Program-made: the position numbers and the translations under genes
Shown: positions 1-11,364 of the stretch, in pieces
Numbering within the stretch: position 1 is the first letter of the stretch
Layout of the letters: each line of letters opens with the position of its first letter
Assembly: GCF_037975245.1 (NCBI RefSeq)
Contig: NC_092576.1
Location: 9,751,501-9,815,500 of the forward strand
Length of the DNA stretch: 64,000 nt
From: Apostichopus japonicus
Lineage: Eukaryota > Echinodermata > Holothuroidea > Aspidochirotida > Stichopodidae
Direction: 5' to 3'
Notes under the pieces: model-generated
Database searches by the model: none
Told to the model about the DNA's origin: nothing
What the model saw: only the letters and a program-made list of their open reading frames with translations

Positions 1-580
1 TTCTGTGGTTGATATTGAGTATTCTTTGGGAAGAATTTTATTGCAAAAAATGGTTCGATGTTCTGAGATGATGTTAGCGAATTGATTCGACACTATAGTC
101 AATTATATGAAATGGGATCGTTCTTGTTTATCGATTCACTTTCACAAGGGGCAATTAAACATTACTATCTTTCTGTAAAGAAACGTGGCTTATCAACTGA
201 AAGCAAACAGAACAGCGTTTGTAGTATGGGAAACACGGTGAAGATATCTTTATTCAGTTTATGTCTCCATAGCGACCTATTAAAATAAAGAAAACCGTCT
301 GCACGATTGAACCAGTGAATACCATACAAACAGTTCTATACAAAAACCATTGTCAAAAAAACAAACAAACGCGTAAGCATTGTCTGCCAGATACGATTTT
401 TGAAACATTTGAGGCCATTTTTGTGTATCTGAGGAAAAGTGAATCTTCTTCAGGGTCAGAATACAGAATCAAATTAGAATGGTAAGAGGTGACTAGTTGT
501 AAAATTTTCAGTCAATTTTGGGTTGTTCATGCTACGTCAAAATAAAAAAAATGGATATGGTAGAAAAAAATAAAGAAGAA
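1..580. other. AT-rich stretch, no gene seen
   Basis: I see no splice-consistent exon, RNA gene or mobile-element end. The one small open frame (82-288) has no recognisable domain. Confidence 0.4.
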
Positions 581-582
581 AC

Positions 583-1283
583 TGTAGCCCTATGTCAACC
601 CAGAACTGTGACAGTACAAGCTAGTCCACGACAGTGACCCTGTAAGTCAGCCCAGAACTGTGACTGTACAAGCTAGTCCACGACTGTGACACTGTAAATC
701 AACCCAGAACTGTGACAGTATAAACTATTCCACAACGGTGACACTGTCAGTCAGCCCAGAACTGTGATAGTACAAGCAAGTCCACGACTGTGACACTGTA
801 AATCAACCCAGATAGCGACAGTATAAGCTAGTACCTGTATGTGACACTGTAAATTAACCCAGAACTGTGACAGTAAAAGCTAGTCCGCGACTGTGACACT
901 GTAAGTCAACCCAGAACTGTGACAGTATAAACTATTCCACAACGGTGACACTGTCAGTCAGCCCAGAACTGTGATAGTACAAGCAAGTCCACGACTGTGA
1001 CACTGTAAATCAACCCAGATAGCGACAGTATAAGCTAGTACCTGTATGTGACACTGTAAATTAACCCAGAACTGTGACAGTAAAAGCTAGTCCGCGACTG
1101 TGACGCTGTAAGTCAACACGGAACTGTGACAGTATAAGCTAGTCCATGACTGTGACACTGTTAATCAACCCAGAACTGTGACAGTACAAACTATTGCACG
1201 ACTGTGACACTGTAAGTCATTCCAGAACTGTGGTAGTATATATAGGCTAGTTCATGACAGTCACGGTGACACTGTAAGTCAGG
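583..1283. repeat. 52-bp minisatellite with higher-order repeat
   Basis: A unit containing CCCAGAACTGTGACAGTA and CGACTGTGACACTGTAA recurs about 13 times. The CAGAACTG landmark falls at 601, 653, 705, 757, 809 (variant), 860, 912 and 964, giving a 52-bp period with one 51-bp unit. A four-unit block near 720-925 reappears almost unchanged near 927-1132, so there is a second period of about 207 bp. Decayed copies continue to about 1690. Complementary ACTGT/ACAGT pieces in each unit could pair as short hairpins. Confidence 0.9.
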
Positions 1284-2190
1284 GGTGCAACCACCTTTTT
1301 GAACTGATGTGGGTCGGGAGGGGGAGGGGGACATGCTAAGATATTATGTCATCCGTTTGAGAAACTTTGCTAAAATGGAGGGTGCTTAGACGTAAAGTGG
1401 TGCTACATTCTTCAACTTTTGGAACAATATTGAAGAATTTCCTTCTGATAAGGTTGTACCGCACATACATGTTTTATATTTATCTAAGACAACTATACAC
1501 TTGAACTCTTGGTAACTATTCCGTCCGCCGTTGGATATGGGGAGCGAACTCCCTTTATTTCATGCTAACCCCCTCCCCCCCTCTCCCAGAAGAAGTATGC
1601 GATGTTGCGCCCTTGCTGTAAGTCTATCCAGGATTGTGCCAGTCACGGTCCACCCTATCCATCAACCCAGGTCTGTCCAGGTCTGTGACACTGGCCCGTT
1701 CAAGCAGGGGGGCTGTTACTTGGTCTAAGTAGCAACTCCCTGGCCAGCTGGTGCATGGCTGTCACCATGCAGTAACTCGGTCTGTTTAAAACTACTTACT
1801 TTCTCCCTTACATAGAAAGGAGAAAAGTGTTATAGTTTTCGTATTGTGGTTCTGGCCTTGCTTGTAATTATTTCTGTGACCCTCATTTATTATTAACTTA
1901 TTTTAGGAAATCATTCATCCATAACTATACTTTGTTTCTTTACCTTGAAATAGTACAGGTTAACATCTTAGGATATATGCTTGAGTATGTCAAATTTTAA
2001 CAATATTTTGCAGTTTATATTTAGAACGAAGCAGCAAACGTCACAATAGCGGTTGCGTACAGGTCAACTGAAGAAGTCTTTCGAAAGATACTAATTTTAT
2101 ACAAACTAAAGAAAGAACTAAACACATGCTATGAAACACACACATACACACACGTACACATACACCCACATACACACAAGGGATAAAGCT
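1284..2190. other. no gene; decayed satellite and G/C-rich runs
   Basis: Holds degenerate copies of the 52-bp repeat around 1620-1690 (CCAGGTCTGTGACACTGG), a G-rich stretch at 1316-1333 and a C-rich stretch near 1570. No exon is supported. Confidence 0.4.
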
Positions 2191-2192
2191 AA

Positions 2193-2193
2193 G

Positions 2194-2281
<88 letters not shown>
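2193..2281. repeat. (TA)n microsatellite
   Basis: Nearly pure TA dinucleotides. A (CA)-rich stretch precedes it at about 2138-2180, and a possible transposon end (CAGTTGGAAGTCTGACC) directly follows it. Confidence 0.95.
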
Positions 2282-2283
<2 letters not shown>

Positions 2284-2694
2284 TTGGAAGTCTGACCCCG
2301 TGACCTCGAAGAATGATCAACGATCACGCATATCATTAAATTTGAATTTGCCCGCATTTAACGTAAAGTCGGTCCTACGTTTCACTCACAGAATTTACAG
2401 ACATTGATAGTTTACAACTTACCGGAACCTCACAGAATGGATTAAAAGTAATTCCGATGTATGGCAGGACAAAGATACCCGAGAAAAAATCAACGAAAAC
2501 CTATGAAACAACGATTGCAATCCAACTTCGTCCTCACACATGTATTCCTAACTGACACAAAATAGGTCAAAACGAACCAACGAAAGAGAGTTACAGCAAA
2601 AAAGTTCTCCCATTTGTGGATCTTGTACTCTCCTACATGATGCTGTAAAGTTTCGGTGAAATGGTTGTCTAAGACGGCCAGTCACAAAACGATT

Positions 2695-2730
2695 ACCTCG
2701 ACTCGGCGATTTTGTTGCTGTCGCCGCCAT
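2695..2730 (-). CDS. possible minus-strand first coding exon
   Basis: On the minus strand AAAATGGCGGCGACAGCAAC gives a start codon inside a YY1-type motif (AANATGGCGGC), the arrangement of many metazoan promoter-proximal start exons. The frame reads MAATATKSPSR and then meets a weak possible donor (GTAATC) near 2695; without splicing it runs open to 2548. No downstream exon is visible at lower coordinates, so the gene would continue outside the window. The product is not recognised. Confidence 0.25.
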
Positions 2731-2739
2731 TTTGAAATT

Positions 2740-4220
2740 AGATAGACTTTCGCCAAGCCGTTTTCATGCTATGGGCTACTACCGACAAGACTTCACTCAA
2801 ATCGTTTTCAATGTAGTGGAACCCATTCCTTTAGTGTACGGTCTATTAGGAATGTTAGGTTTTGTGGCGTGAAATTAAGTAATATAAGTTGTGCTAAGGT
2901 TTGGAAGAAATTTTGTCCCAAACTCTAATATATGATTAGGTAAAATGTGAAATTACTGAGAGCTGCGTATGGGAGGGGTAAGAGAGACAAAATGGGGGAG
3001 GGGGCAAGGGAGATGGTGTTTCCTTTCTAGCTAAATTAATGGTGGTAACTATTAAGGTAACACAAATTTTCCTGAGTCTGTTGTCAAAACTGAAGGGGTC
3101 ATACCACATGTCGAATATACAAAGGTAACATGGCCTAGGCCAAACCTTATTTCTAGTTGCTTTCTAAGGAACTTCCAACAATACCAAATGATTTATACTT
3201 ACCCACTTACCATAATTCCACAGTAGCCCTTACTCAGTGAGATTCTGCAAAGCTGGGTACTCATCTGTTGCTTATATTCATCAATAAATATCAGTTAACA
3301 GTTTTCCAGTCAATACCAATCCTTGTTTGGTTCATGTATCACACTACATAACCACTTGCCAATATTGAAGTTAAGTACTGTGGCTTGGGTAGGGGTGTGT
3401 TGTTTAGGGGAGGGGTGTGGTGTTTTTAGGGGTTTTGGGGAGGAATGTGGTGCTTAGCGGATTTGGGGAAGGGTTTGGAGTTTCCCAGCTTTGGGATGGG
3501 TGTGGTGTTCACCAGCTTTGGGAAGAGTTAGGGTATTTTGGAGGGATGAGGTGGTTTTGCCACATATGGGGACTTTAATTAAAAGCGGACTTTCAGTACA
3601 CAGGACGCGTTTGGATACATCACGTTCTATTGGATACTCTGACCAAATATTTTGAGTAGGGCTGTTTTCTTTTTCTTTTGCACATGCATAGTAGAACATT
3701 AGTCAACAGTGGAAATAGAGTTGCCTGGTCTTTTATTGATTTTATAACTGTAACAATAAGGCACTTTAAGCAACAGAAAAAAGAAAACAAAAAACATTTG
3801 GTGTGACACTCTTCATGAAAGAACATGTTTTAATGTCCTGTGAAAATATGGGCATGAAAAATAAATTACTTCGATCACTTCAAAGTGAAATACTTTGTTC
3901 AAATGGAAGGAATAGCTTAACAAACTTTGAACACTTCTTGAAATGAAACACACTTCATACTGTAAAGACTTCATACAATAATATTGTCTGAAAAAAAAAT
4001 CACACACAATGTCAAGTGCATTATGACTGGAAGGGGTATTTCAAGGTGGCATAGTGAAGGCATGACATAGCAAAAACAGTTCAGGTGGCAGGATGGATAG
4101 TTTTGTAACTTTGAAATGGTGAGATATACCTGTGACATATAGCATAAGATTAAAATTAAAAGACAAATACATAAAAGTAAAAGGTAAGAGTAGAAAGTAA
4201 ATAAATAAGTCCAAACTTGA
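2740..4220. other. no gene; G-rich degenerate minisatellite inside
   Basis: About 3380-3550 carries degenerate G-rich units such as GGGGTGTGGTG and AGCTTTGGGA. The rest is AT-rich with no supported exon; minus-strand open frames here have low-complexity translations. Confidence 0.4.
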
Positions 4221-4224
4221 CATA

Positions 4225-4684
4225 TAACTTTAACAACCTGGTCTTCTTCAGAAATAGGAGCACCAATAGCATCCCAACGTTTATACTTCCTTTCATATAA
4301 TTCAAATTATTTCCAACTGACTTGCCCTCTGCCATTTCAGTTCTGAGGTACTTTTTCTTGAGTTGAATTTTGTTGGATAGAGATCCATTTCGAACAGAGT
4401 ACGCAAGGCATCCTAAGCATCACTTGGTTTGTCACTTGTTGTAATTAATTCCAGCTGACTAGATGCTATTGCAAGCACAATGGTGAAAAATGCCAGTTGT
4501 GTCTTTTTCAAGTTTGCACTCTTCTACTTCTCACATACAGTAACCCCCAACTTTCATGAGCCATCCTCATAGCCCACAGGCCTTTTGCAAGAAACAAATG
4601 TCTCATCTGGAAATTCCATGTCAGCCAGTTCACTCCATCCATTTTGTTAATTTTCCAAGTCATATCTTCTGTTGTTCCAGCCAT
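4225..4684 (-). pseudogene. decayed Ty1/copia-type gag fragment
   Basis: Read on the minus strand from the ATG at 4684, the translation gives MAGTTEDM followed by a region with FQMRHLFLAKGLW and later FFTIVLAIASSQLELI. This is the N-terminal gag (UBN2-like) pattern of Ty1/copia retrotransposons: a K-x-DGVNW-x-TW start, then the LAKGLW segment, then the A-F-x-TI-x-LAI segment. Several in-frame stops and frameshifts break the reading, and the sequence ends near 4225 before any protease, integrase or reverse transcriptase. It is an old truncated copy. Just upstream (higher coordinates) are a primer-binding-site-like sequence and an LTR edge, which support the call. Confidence 0.7.
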
Positions 4685-4810
4685 ATTGGTCAGTTGTCAC
4701 GACTAAATTAACCAATTTAAGTACCGACATTTCCCAAGAAATGGTTCCAAAATCAGCACATAAATTCCAAACAACAATCTATTGTACACAGTTAACTTCC
4801 AGTGTATGTG

Positions 4811-4825
4811 TCTGGGCCAATAACC
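4811..4825 (-). other. primer-binding-site-like sequence of the copia-type element
   Basis: Minus strand reads GGTTATTGGCCCAGA directly after ...CGAACA. Drosophila copia primes from an internal fragment of initiator tRNA-Met using a site of the form GGTTATGGGCCCAG, and this differs from it by one base. It lies 126 bp upstream of the gag ATG, as expected. Confidence 0.55.
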
Positions 4826-4990
4826 TGTTCGAGTTAGCTAGAGAATAGGCATGAGACTGCTGAGTATATTACAGCCTGCTGCTGCACACAACTTGTTCTT
4901 TCAATAAGAGTATAACAGAAACTGAGGAAAAATGTAAATTACATATATATAGAAAACAAAATTGCTTAAAGGTAGCACACTAATAATACA
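4826..4990 (-). repeat. LTR edge of the copia-type element (outer end not defined)
   Basis: The sequence starting TGTTCGAGTTAGCTAG on the plus strand is ...CGAACA on the minus strand, the canonical CA end of an LTR, and it immediately adjoins the primer site. I could not locate the outer TG end or a second LTR, so the outer coordinate is arbitrary. Confidence 0.35.
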
Positions 4991-6640
4991 ACCTGATTAA
5001 ACAAACAATAGTTTGGAGCAGAGTTGTAACAACAGGCACTTAACTGATCCACAGGCTGCATTCCTTCTTACTACGGGTACATATAACAGAGCTAGGAACT
5101 TAAAAGATATATAGTATTAAATAGAATGTGAGACTACATTTATTAACAGATTTCTATAAATAAACTCTTATATGAAGACTTCAGATATGAGGATAATAAA
5201 CATGAGGATGTAATAAACTCTGGAAGCTCTCTGGGCTAATACTTAATACCAGTGGAACTGCATTTTGCAATGTTAGTCATTATACATAACAAAACAAATC
5301 TAATAGTGAATGAAACTTTTCTTCTTTTTGGGAATAACTTTTTTTTGGTCATATATACATGGGAAAGCACCACCTTAGAGAAATCTGTGTGTGACACACA
5401 CACACATAGGGAAGACTGCACGTGAATGACTAACTAAGTACTTCTACTACTGTACCTATCATAGAAAACAACATAACAATAAAAAGATCGTAAACTCTCG
5501 TTAACAGCAAAACATGTTGTCACAAAATGATCCCTGACATTGTTTTAAGTCACCTGGAATTATAAGTAGCTATGTACAACTACATGGCTCTATGAGGTGC
5601 AATTGTTCTCAAGTACCAGCAGTAGGTCTAACTGTAATAGCAATAAGTATAAAGTGTAAGCAGTATAAAGCAAGCTAGTTTTATTTCTGTGTTACGTATC
5701 TTGCTCTACATATTAAGCATAGGGAATTGGGCCTAGACTTAAGTCATGGATCTAATACCGGTCTTGAACACTTGTAACAAAGTGACATTGAAATGGATCC
5801 CGATCCCAGGATGGAGGAAATTTTCACCCAGTCCAGCTTTAATAAAACTCATAATAAGCCATGATCTTAACTTATACATAGTACAAAGGCAGTCTACAAG
5901 TACTACTAATAATTTTTGTATAATAATAATAATACTAAATTGTATCTTATGCAGTCCAAATCTTTTCAAGAACAGGCCCCTTAGAATTATTCCACAAGGA
6001 CAAGAAGGCGTAGGCTAAGAACTAAAGGTTATAAGCCTTAGTCCATTATTAAAATTGGACTAAACTATGCAGGTATTCTAGTATTACTAAAACTAGGCTA
6101 GGGCCTACCTGTAGTAAAAACTTGTCGTAGTATATTACTTTAGTAAATACAAAAGTACTAGGCCTAGGCTATAGGCTAGGGGCCTAGTACAGTAATGTTA
6201 CTGTCCGCTATGCCCTCGAATTTTTAAATTTTAACTATTTAGTAGCCATAAGTAGTACCGTGACTTATCAACTCCCTGATTTTTCCATATTAACGCAAAA
6301 AAATGAAGGGAATCTATGCCGAATAGAAAGATTACGAAAAATACGAGACGTTGCAATCTAGCATTTGCTACATCATAGTCGACATATAGCGCTAGGCTGC
6401 ACGTTATAGGATACGGTACTTTCGTGTATATGTGTATTATGTACGTTAGGATACATGTATTAGGGGCAACCAAAACCACATAGGAGCACCATTTTCGTTG
6501 ACCAAAAAATCACATTTTTCGGGGGAGTTACAACTTTTCTGAAAAATATGAGTAAGATTCAAGCTTATATATTACAAAAATGCTATTTTTACGGTTGAAA
6601 GTTGTCTAAGACGCGAAAGTCACATAACGATAGACGTCGA
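4991..6640. other. AT-rich, no gene seen
   Basis: No supported exon. About 6080-6190 is enriched in AGGCCTA-type strings (GGCCTAGGCTATAGGCTAGG), a motif scattered across the window. Confidence 0.35.
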
Positions 6641-6652
6641 CTCGATTTGACT

Positions 6653-6920
6653 TACCTTTATGTTTTTGCGTTGGTCGTCGATAAGAAAATGCACTGTTCT
6701 ATTGGTAAAATCTTCGTTTCTTTCCGGAAATGATCGTATTTGAATCTCTAAAGTATCCTTTATCGAGCTACGATACTCGTAAACCCGAATGACATTGGGA
6801 TGTTTGCGAATTTTACCGATTACATCCATACATGGAAGTAGCGAACCGAAGTCCGTAGAACCGGATTTGCGCGAAACAATTACTTCCGTGTCAAGTAGCT
6901 GTGCTCGAAAATTTGCTAGT
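6653..6920 (-). CDS. possible minus-strand internal exon, unknown protein
   Basis: The minus strand is open from a stop near 6921 down to a strong donor (AAAG|GTAAGTC) at 6653/6652, and the translation looks like real protein (balanced charge, little low complexity). It includes IRKHPNVIRVYEYRSS and TNRTVHFLIDDQRKN. An in-frame ATG lies at 6829. I do not recognise the family. The region just inside the intron (CGTCTTAGACAAC and neighbours) is copied at 2663-2700 in the same orientation, which suggests a repeat or a duplicated gene piece. It could be a host exon cut by an insertion or part of an unrecognised transposon. Confidence 0.3.
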
Positions 6921-6959
6921 AACGGTCATATATTGAGGTCAGACTTCCAACTGTATATA

Positions 6960-7862
6960 TATATATATATCATGAACCCTTTTCTTGTCTTTCGGCTTAT
7001 TTCGACCTAGCGACTATTCTTATAAACGTGTTTCTTTTAAGTTCAAGGAGCTAAAACAGACCCTGGTTGAAATGTAATTTTGTGTTGTGAGAAGCTAAAA
7101 GCGTTTTCGATTGACTGGCCCCACTGGTTTTTCACTTCTTAGATTGTGCTGAGAAAACAAACCTGCACGTATGTCATGTTGGGGTTGTCACTTTGTCGTA
7201 TAAATAAATGATACCCGTGGAAAAATATAGCTTTAGGTGAGAAAGGTCAAATTTCACCATGGAATATTTCTACTGCCGATGCAAAGACATTTTGCAAGCA
7301 CAGCTTTATGGAATAGAAAATCACAGATTCGTTTTGATTGATGTTGACTTATGAATACAACGTTAACATTAAAGTAACGGTTACTGTGCAATAATTGGCC
7401 TCAAATTGTTGTTGCCTGTAAAGAAACGTAAAAAAATGAAAAAAAAAATATATAAAAGTGTCAAACGCCCTTTCCAGCAGGGTTTTGAAGCCGTCGTTTA
7501 TATTATTTGGACGATACAATGTCTAAAAGGATTACCAGAATAGGTATAATATAATATTTTAGGGTAAGTGTTTCTTTCAAGATGACAAGATGACAAGTGA
7601 AGTAACCAGGATAAGCGAGGGGGTCGGGGGGGGGGATCACTTCAATTAAACCCCTTCCCTCTTTCATTCCCCACCCCCACCCTCGCTCACCCCATCCTCC
7701 CTCACCCCACCGTTTTTCGAATTTGCCTCTAACAAAGAAGTATGAATGTAGCACCTTAATGGGTGGAGGCCTATAAGCCCGAATTCATTACTTTATTTCT
7801 GTTTAACCTTCAGTTATTGGAAATCCCAATAGGCAGTGGCGTGCACATGATACCAAAGGTGT

Positions 7863-7894
<32 letters not shown>

Positions 7895-8139
7895 CAAGTC
7901 AAAAATGTTCCCACACTGATTAAGGTAGAGGGCTGGAAATTTGAGAAAAGGGCAAAAGGCGAATGAAGGGTACAAAAGTAGCACTAAATACAAAGTTTCG
8001 ATCATCAATAATTGTGCGTCTAAAGAAAGGGACTCTGGGTATATCCTTAGTAGTGGTCAAATTCTTCACCCGGCTGAATGCAAACACACCCTGCTGAAAC
8101 ACCCCCCCCCCTCGACTCCGACTGACGATCAGAGGTGGG
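6960..8139. other. no gene; purine/pyrimidine-rich blocks
   Basis: Contains a C-rich and G-rich block at 7620-7720, (GT)n followed by a G run at 7860-7893, and a C run near 8101. No supported exon. Confidence 0.35.
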
Positions 8140-8147
8140 GGTCCGTT

Positions 8148-8932
8148 CAACGGCGGCGGAAGCACTTTTAATCTGGGGGGGCACCAACGTCGAAGGGCAC
8201 TTTGCAGAAATTCGATTGGACTGATGCAGCCTGATATTTAGTACCCTTTATAACTCTTATTGTATTATTTTATTTGCGTATACACATCACTCCATCATCG
8301 CTACCCCCCCCCCCCCCCCACCCCTCTAGGAAACAATGCATACTAGCACTAAATATCTAATGTGCAACTTGGGAAACAAGGAAAAAGACAAAATGAGGTG
8401 AAATCATTATAAAGTCTAAGTCCCTGCACACGCGATCGATACATGCATGAAAGCAAATGAAATATGTCAAAATACTGAAAGAAAAATAATTTTCTATGTT
8501 TTTTTCAATGGTTAAAGTGATATTATTATGATCATTATTATTGTAACGACTATCCCAATAATTCTAACCAATTTGGAAGGGTTATAACACTGCAAATGAT
8601 TGTATGTTATTGGCATGCGATGTAATAACCAACGCATGCCTATATGATATGCACATTAACATGTTGAACGCGCGCGTAGCGCGCGAAAAATTTTGGTAAT
8701 ATTTTTCGGGCAAGTCGTTACAGCCCCCCCCCCCCCCCAATAAATTGGGCTTCTACGCCTGTGGTAGTTAACATTTAAAACTTCCCGAAATATTTCATTC
8801 GACGTGGGTTTCGCTTTGTAAACTCTTTTTTTATTTTGAAATTTTTATGTAGAAAAAGGGCACATTTTTAACCTGAGGAAAAGTGGGGGGGGGGCACGTG
8901 CCCCCTGTGCCCCCCCGGTTCCGCCGCCCTTG
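8148..8932 (+). mobile_element. hAT-like non-autonomous element, family A, copy 1
   Basis: Left end CAACGGCGGCGGAAGC and right end GTTCCGCCGCCCTTG are imperfect terminal inverted repeats. An exact 8-bp target duplication GGTCCGTT flanks the element at 8140-8147 and 8933-8940; 8 bp is the hAT signature. No transposase frame is present. The interior includes another repeat (8473-8760) also found at 46791-47075, and the sequence at 8150-8405 and 8840-8880 recurs at 36354-36625 and 36920-36960. Confidence 0.85.
8473..8760 (+). repeat. dispersed repeat family B, copy 1 (nested in family A)
   Basis: The segment from ACTGAAAGAAA through GGCATGCGATGTAATAA, TATGATATGCACATTAACAT and TTTTTCGGGCAAGTCGTTAC to the C run and TTCTACGCC matches 46791-47075. 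The second family A copy (36354 on) lacks it, so it inserted into copy 1. Confidence 0.75.
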
Positions 8933-9094
8933 GGTCCGTTACCCCGACTCTTACCCCCCCCCCCCCCCCCCTTGCGCACTTCACTGTTTATAGGCCTAAG
9001 TGCTGTCTGGGTATAGTTTAGGTCATTCTTATATTGAGTAACAACACTCGGCCGTAAGTTCGCTAAATTTCCAAGTGCAGTCGACACTATATAC

Positions 9095-9266
9095 TACGAT
9101 GGCGTAATAGGGACATAGGGAGAAAAATAAGTGTCCCCAAATCTCAAAATTGTGACTTTTTATCTAAAATTTTGGACTTTTTATCTCCAAATGTTGACTT
9201 TGATCTCAAAATTATGACTTTTTATCTCAAATTTGTTTTTTTCCTTGACCCTATTACGCCACCGTA
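9095..9266. mobile_element. short MITE with an internal 21-23 bp tandem repeat
   Basis: Ends TACGATGGCGTAATAGGG and CCCTATTACGCCACCGTA are near-perfect 18-bp inverted repeats with TA at both borders. The core is several tandem units of the type TGACTTTTTATCTCAAAAT. A similar tandem core, without clear ends, occurs at 42255-42340. Confidence 0.7.
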
Positions 9267-9974
9267 AGGCAAACACCTTTAAGTCGAAATAACGTCAATC
9301 ATTTCTCAAGCAAGCATTATGGGAAGGATACCCCAAAAAGATAAATAATTGTGGACGTTTGGAGTGGACACAAGTGACCATTGTTCGACCATCTAGCATA
9401 TTATTGGACAAATGAATGTCACTAAAGTCATTTGTAAGGGCTAAAAAGTACCTCAATGCTACCCGGTAGGTTGGTGGGATGATAGGACGAAAGGGTGTGG
9501 GGTAGTGTGGGGGGGGTAGGGGAGAAGCGTTATTTGCATAAAAATAAAATAGGCCAAGTTACTATAGTTACTATTTTGCATACTGAGTTGCTATACCAAA
9601 TCCTAATAGTTTATACATAGACGTGTGCAAACGTATATGTATAGTCATGATTACTGCAGTCGAAGAAATGCAGGTCAATATTTTTGTTAATTACGATCTT
9701 TTGATAACTGTAACACTGTGTTGTTTATGAGCGTTCAATACACAACGCAGGTACTTACACACGCAGGAACGACTAACAATGACAAACGATATTTATATAG
9801 CCTACCAGCAACAAAATGCAAAGTACGTTGACTGTGTTCGTGTACTGTTTTGAAGGTTTGTCATGATACTAGTTCTTTTACTGTCTTGATAACAATAAAA
9901 TCACACCCACTGCAATATCGCTGTATACTGCTTACACGATTATCTTTACATGAGGCTTTGCAATGGTTCTAAGT

Positions 9975-10376
9975 CAGGGTTGTCCAACCTTTTACAGAGG
10001 AGGGCCACATGGAATGATTATGATGAAGGAGGGGGCCGCATGAACCCTACGCTCGATTTTCCGATTTTTTGCCCGAAGCCCAATGCAACAAAATGTGAGC
10101 ACTGCGCGCGGAGCGCACTGATTTATTTTCCTTCCTGATAAAACAGATGAATACAGTTCAGCCGCCCCCCCCCCTCCGATGAGAGAGTGTCACACAAACT
10201 GACCTGTATGTAGTTTTTTGGACCCAGAAGGTTCGAATGATTGATTATATAGCTTCAAATTGTTATCAATAAATCTGCTCACTAAAATTTCGCACCGTAG
10301 AGCATCTCTGGCCGGCCGGACGCAACCCTGCGGCGGGCCGGACTGTGGCCCGCGGGCCGTAGGTTGGACAACCCTG
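9975..10376. mobile_element. hAT-like element, family F, copy 1
   Basis: Bounded by CAGGGTTGTCCAACC and GGTTGGACAACCCTG, terminal inverted repeats of the hAT (Charlie-like) type beginning CAGGG. The interior has GGCCCGCGGGCC near one end and GTGCGCTCCGCGCGCAGTGC-type sequence in the middle. A second copy in opposite orientation lies at 11365-11790. No transposase frame remains. A possible target duplication (TCTAAGT) is imperfect. Confidence 0.8.
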
Positions 10377-11364
10377 TTAATCTAAGTTATACGGAATTAT
10401 ATTATACAAAGGACCTAACAATGAGCTGTATTGTATACTTTCATCAGTCAAGTTACATTGGGTGAACATCTCCGGAGGTGTGTGGCACTTCACTCCACTC
10501 TATCTTCGAACATCCCTCGGATAACCTGCTCATGAGGGGGAATTTGGTTAGACATTTCCCCCCCCCCCCCCCCCGCTAAGCTATGATTTATTTTAAAATT
10601 TGAGGCAAAAAGGATATATATATATATATAAAATCTAACCAACCCCGTAATTTGCTTGTATTTAATTTTCAATACTTCGCCTTCTATACATTTCATAACC
10701 ATAACATGTCGCCTGTAATTGTCAATTAGCGGACGTGAAAGTCACCGAGTGCGAAAGGTCGCCTTGCATTTAGAATTAATCTCCGTCCCGTTTCAAGTTT
10801 GCCCTGTTAATCCGCTATACAAATAATCGACACAAAATGACAAGAAAGTTAGCAAGTAATTTGTTTTGTATGATAATAACCCGCAGGTCGTCACGTGTCT
10901 ATACCTATGAGATGCCAATGAAAAGAAAACGTGATCATTTCTATTTGATATATATATATATATAAAATATATTTGAATTTAGCATGACAAGTAGCCACCA
11001 GTTCAAATGTCATTATAAACAAACCGAAGTCCATAAGAGCCATATGCTAGATATACCTCTGTCGCTACTAGCACAAAACTTCCGCGTCATCACTCAGATA
11101 TCCACAAACTCCACGGCTTTATATCCATAGAAATGTTCTTTGTTTCTGCAGGAAATATGAGAAGAAAGATGTTTATTGGAAATTTATGTTCTATATGATA
11201 CATCCACATTATTAAGCCTAACTATGCTAGTAAGGTGCTCATGAATATGTAATGAAATAAAACATTTTGACATAAATCTTAACCAACTTTAGTTTGTTAC
11301 AAAATTTTGTCTAAATGAAATAGAAACAAAAAGAATACTTGAGTGGGTAGCTCTTGGTAGGCCG
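10377..11364. other. spacer between two inverted hAT copies
   Basis: AT-rich with a G/C run near 10558-10574 and short (TA)n tracts at 10614 and 10950. No exon is supported. Confidence 0.4.

Larger units (their letters stand above)
2281..6951. mobile_element. possible Tc1/mariner-like element bounded by short inverted ends
   Basis: TACAGTTGGAAGTCTGACC at 2279-2297 is matched in inverted orientation by GGTCAGACTTCCAACTGTA ending at 6953. Both ends abut TA-rich DNA, and Tc1/mariner elements insert at TA and often begin CAGTTG. The match ends after about 19 bp and I found no transposase (no DDE/D catalytic frame) inside. The interior also contains an unrelated copia-like fragment. This may be a large non-autonomous element or just two separate element ends. 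Confidence 0.3.

Noticed and set aside
583-1283. Regularly spaced repeats resembling a CRISPR array
   Set aside because: Units are contiguous 52-bp tandem copies without unique spacers, and the DNA is clearly eukaryotic.
2118-2357. Minus-strand open frame rich in Tyr-Ile repeats
   Set aside because: It is the translation of a TA microsatellite; the same applies to the open frames at 43544-43798, 50039-50518 and 24256-24438.
5746-6018. 90-codon plus-strand open frame
   Set aside because: Low-complexity Ile/Asn-rich sequence with no splice signals or recognisable motif, overlapped by an equally long frame on the other strand.
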